DNA of 64,000 bases from Chitinophagaceae bacterium (GTDB lineage: Bacteria; Bacteroidota; Bacteroidia; Chitinophagales; Chitinophagaceae). Made by a program: the position numbers and the translations under genes. Below the pieces are notes generated by a model that was not told where the DNA came from, searched no databases, and was given only the letters and a program-made list of their open reading frames with translations. The DNA is taken from positions 248,001-312,000 of the forward strand of contig JADKKA010000018.1 of assembly GCA_016720745.1 (NCBI GenBank), read 5' to 3'. Below are positions 62,526 to 64,000 of this stretch, one piece after another (position 1 is the first letter of the stretch; each line of letters starts with the position of its first letter).

Positions 62526-63650
62526 ATGCTTGCTATGAAAATTGCCGTCCTCGGTGCCGGAATGGTGGGCCGCGCTATTGCCCTTGATTTAGCGGACCAG
62601 TATGCTGTTACCTCCTTTGATTTGCACACTGATCAGCTCGACACACTCAGGAAACGCAATCCTGCTATTCAAACAAAACAAGCCAATCTGCGGGAAACAG
62701 CGAACTATTCCGACTGGCTGGCGCCCTTTGACCTGGTGGTAACAGCTGTTCCCGGTATGATGGGCTACGCCTGTCTGGAAGCCGTGATCAAGTCAGGTAA
62801 AAATGTGGTTGACATTTCTTTTTTTCCTGAAGATGTGCTGCAGCTGAACGAGCTGGCAAAACAAATGGATGTAACCGTGATTACCGATTGTGGCGTGGCA
62901 CCCGGGATGAGTAACCTGATCCTGGGCAGGTACAATGCCACTATGAAAATTGACTCTTTTGCCTGTTATGTGGGCGGGCTGCCCCTGCATCCCCGGCCCC
63001 CATTTTTTTATAAAGCGCCATTTTCACCAATTGATGTGATACAGGAATATATCCGTCCGGCCAGACTGCTAGAAAAAGGCCGGATTGTAACAAAACCGGC
63101 TATGACCGACCGTGAAATGCTGGATTTTGGAAAAGCGGGACAACTGGAAGCATTCAATACCGACGGATTGCGTTCCCTGCTCTTTACCATGGGCCATATT
63201 CCGGAGCTAAAAGAAAAAACCTTGCGATATCCAGGTCACCTTGATCTGATTATCGCATTGGAACAATCCGGATTTTTGAGCGAAACTCCTGTACAGATAA
63301 ATGATACCCTGATCAGTCCGCTGGACCTTAGCTCCCAACTGCTCCTGCGGGAATGGAAACTGGAACCCGATGAAGAAGAATTCACCGTGATGAAAGTAAT
63401 CCTGCAGGGCGATGGACAAACCATTACCTACGATCTCTATGACCAGTATGATCCTGCAACGCAGACCTCTTCCATGGCAAGAACCACCGGATACACCTGT
63501 ACAGCAGCCGTGAACCTGATTACCCGCGGACTATTTGCAGAAAAGGGAGTCTTTCCCCCGGAATTGATAGGTCACCGGATCGATTGCTTCAACTATGTGT
63601 TGGAGTACCTGGCTGAAAGAAATGTAAACTGGAAACTTTCAGTATCCTGA
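62526..63650 (+). CDS. Saccharopine-dehydrogenase-family protein
   Basis: A 374-residue protein (371 if the second ATG at 62535 is used). The dinucleotide-binding Rossmann fold opens with KIAVLGAGMVGRAIALDLAD, followed by VTSFDLHTDQLDTLR. Later segments VTAVPGMMGYACLEAVIKSG, VDISFFPED, ITDCGVAPGMSNLILGRY, and TTGYTCTAAVNLITRGLF match the LYS9/saccharopine reductase family. Bacterial members act in lysine metabolism or related reductive amination, but no lysine genes are adjacent. It follows a TATCTTTG element. Confidence 0.86.
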   Translation: MLAMKIAVLGAGMVGRAIALDLADQYAVTSFDLHTDQLDTLRKRNPAIQTKQANLRETANYSDWLAPFDLVVTAVPGMMGYACLEAVIKSGKNVVDISFFPEDVLQLNELAKQMDVTVITDCGVAPGMSNLILGRYNATMKIDSFACYVGGLPLHPRPPFFYKAPFSPIDVIQEYIRPARLLEKGRIVTKPAMTDREMLDFGKAGQLEAFNTDGLRSLLFTMGHIPELKEKTLRYPGHLDLIIALEQSGFLSETPVQINDTLISPLDLSSQLLLREWKLEPDEEEFTVMKVILQGDGQTITYDLYDQYDPATQTSSMARTTGYTCTAAVNLITRGLFAEKGVFPPELIGHRIDCFNYVLEYLAERNVNWKLSVS

Positions 63651-63704
63651 CAAATACCACCCGGTGGGTATTGCCGTATTAACCCCGGTTTTTAACTTAG
63701 AACC

Positions 63705-64000
63705 ATGTTTCGAATCAGGCTCAGATTTTTCTTGTTGTTCATACTGCTCAGCAACGGCTGGCTGCATGCCCAAAACTGGCAGGAACTGAATGACAGTCTC
63801 TCCTATTATTACGAAAGAAGCGATTTTAATCATGCGGTTCCTGTTGCCAGAAAAATTGCAGCAATGGCCCAAAAAGAAAGTGGTGATTCAAGCGAAAGCT
63901 ATGGAACCGCATTGAACAATCTTGCCTTTTTACAGCAAAAAATAAATGACAACAAGGGAGCAGAAAAAAATTACCGGGAAGCAATGACAATCCGGTTCAA
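63705..64000 (+). CDS. TPR-repeat protein, 3' end missing
   Basis: The frame starts at ATG 63705 and runs off the right edge after about 98 codons. A signal peptide (FFLLFILLSNGWLHAQ) precedes a first tetratricopeptide repeat: YGTALNNLAFLQQKINDNKG and AEKNYREAMTIRF. Related Bacteroidota proteins often end in a CHAT protease domain, which cannot be checked here. It is presumably periplasmic. Confidence 0.75.
   Translation, partial: MFRIRLRFFLLFILLSNGWLHAQNWQELNDSLSYYYERSDFNHAVPVARKIAAMAQKESGDSSESYGTALNNLAFLQQKINDNKGAEKNYREAMTIRF

Overview
The window is a chromosomal segment of a Bacteroidota bacterium, most likely of the family Chitinophagaceae. The reasons are type IX secretion (T9SS) sorting domains of both kinds on giant surface proteins, a PorP/SprF-family outer-membrane partner, a carboxypeptidase-regulatory-like outer-membrane receptor, and repeated TAnnTTTG/TAnnTTTA promoter elements in place of sigma-70 boxes. 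Genes are dense and on both strands. I see no rRNA, tRNA, insertion sequence, CRISPR array or integrated phage, and no gene-free stretch above 300 bases. Both ends are cut: a sensor kinase-like gene at the left and a TPR protein at the right.

Layout. 1-10.3 kb: surface and signalling block. A beta-propeller sensor (partial), a LuxR-type response regulator and an IgGFc-binding-like type B T9SS protein run leftward. Divergent from them, across a perfect inverted repeat, run a YCF48/BNR-like type B T9SS protein and a PorP/SprF protein. 10.4-24.9 kb: housekeeping and envelope genes: a nitrilase-family amidase, an S41 peptidase lipoprotein, ThiL, an inositol-monophosphatase-family enzyme, a GT2 fused to a decayed sugar-phosphotransferase-like domain, a GH3 protein, a LysE exporter, MtgA, a NadR-like kinase, GT9, GT39, an ECF sigma factor with a small membrane protein, and PnuC. 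PnuC and the NadR-like kinase together suggest nicotinamide riboside salvage. 25-30.7 kb: small stress and metabolism genes (methyltransferase, AraC regulator, Ada-like repair protein, alpha/beta hydrolase, cupin, SRPBCC) and two paralogous M23 peptidases.

30.8-40.6 kb is the most unusual part. A methyltransferase-like protein, three different Fe(II)/2-oxoglutarate oxygenase families (PhyH, PKHD, Asp/Asn hydroxylase-like), a HEAGH metallopeptidase-like protein, a NodU-type carbamoyltransferase, a Tat-exported metallophosphatase remnant, two tail-collar proteins, a signal-less periplasmic-binding-like protein and a formyltransferase lie side by side. No phage or assembly-line genes accompany them. 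The block looks like a small-molecule or surface-polymer modification island, but no gene shows its scaffold.

40.8-49 kb is one 2727-residue T9SS type A adhesin with duplicated N-terminal modules, putative-Ig, PKD-like and HYR repeats; one HYR repeat is split by an inserted domain. 49-64 kb holds a MazG-like protein with one altered metal-ligand position, two DinB proteins, a zinc alcohol dehydrogenase divergent from a WYL regulator, a PLC-like phosphodiesterase, a TonB-receptor-like barrel, HtpG, a T9SS-secreted PHP-type metallohydrolase, and a saccharopine-dehydrogenase-family protein.
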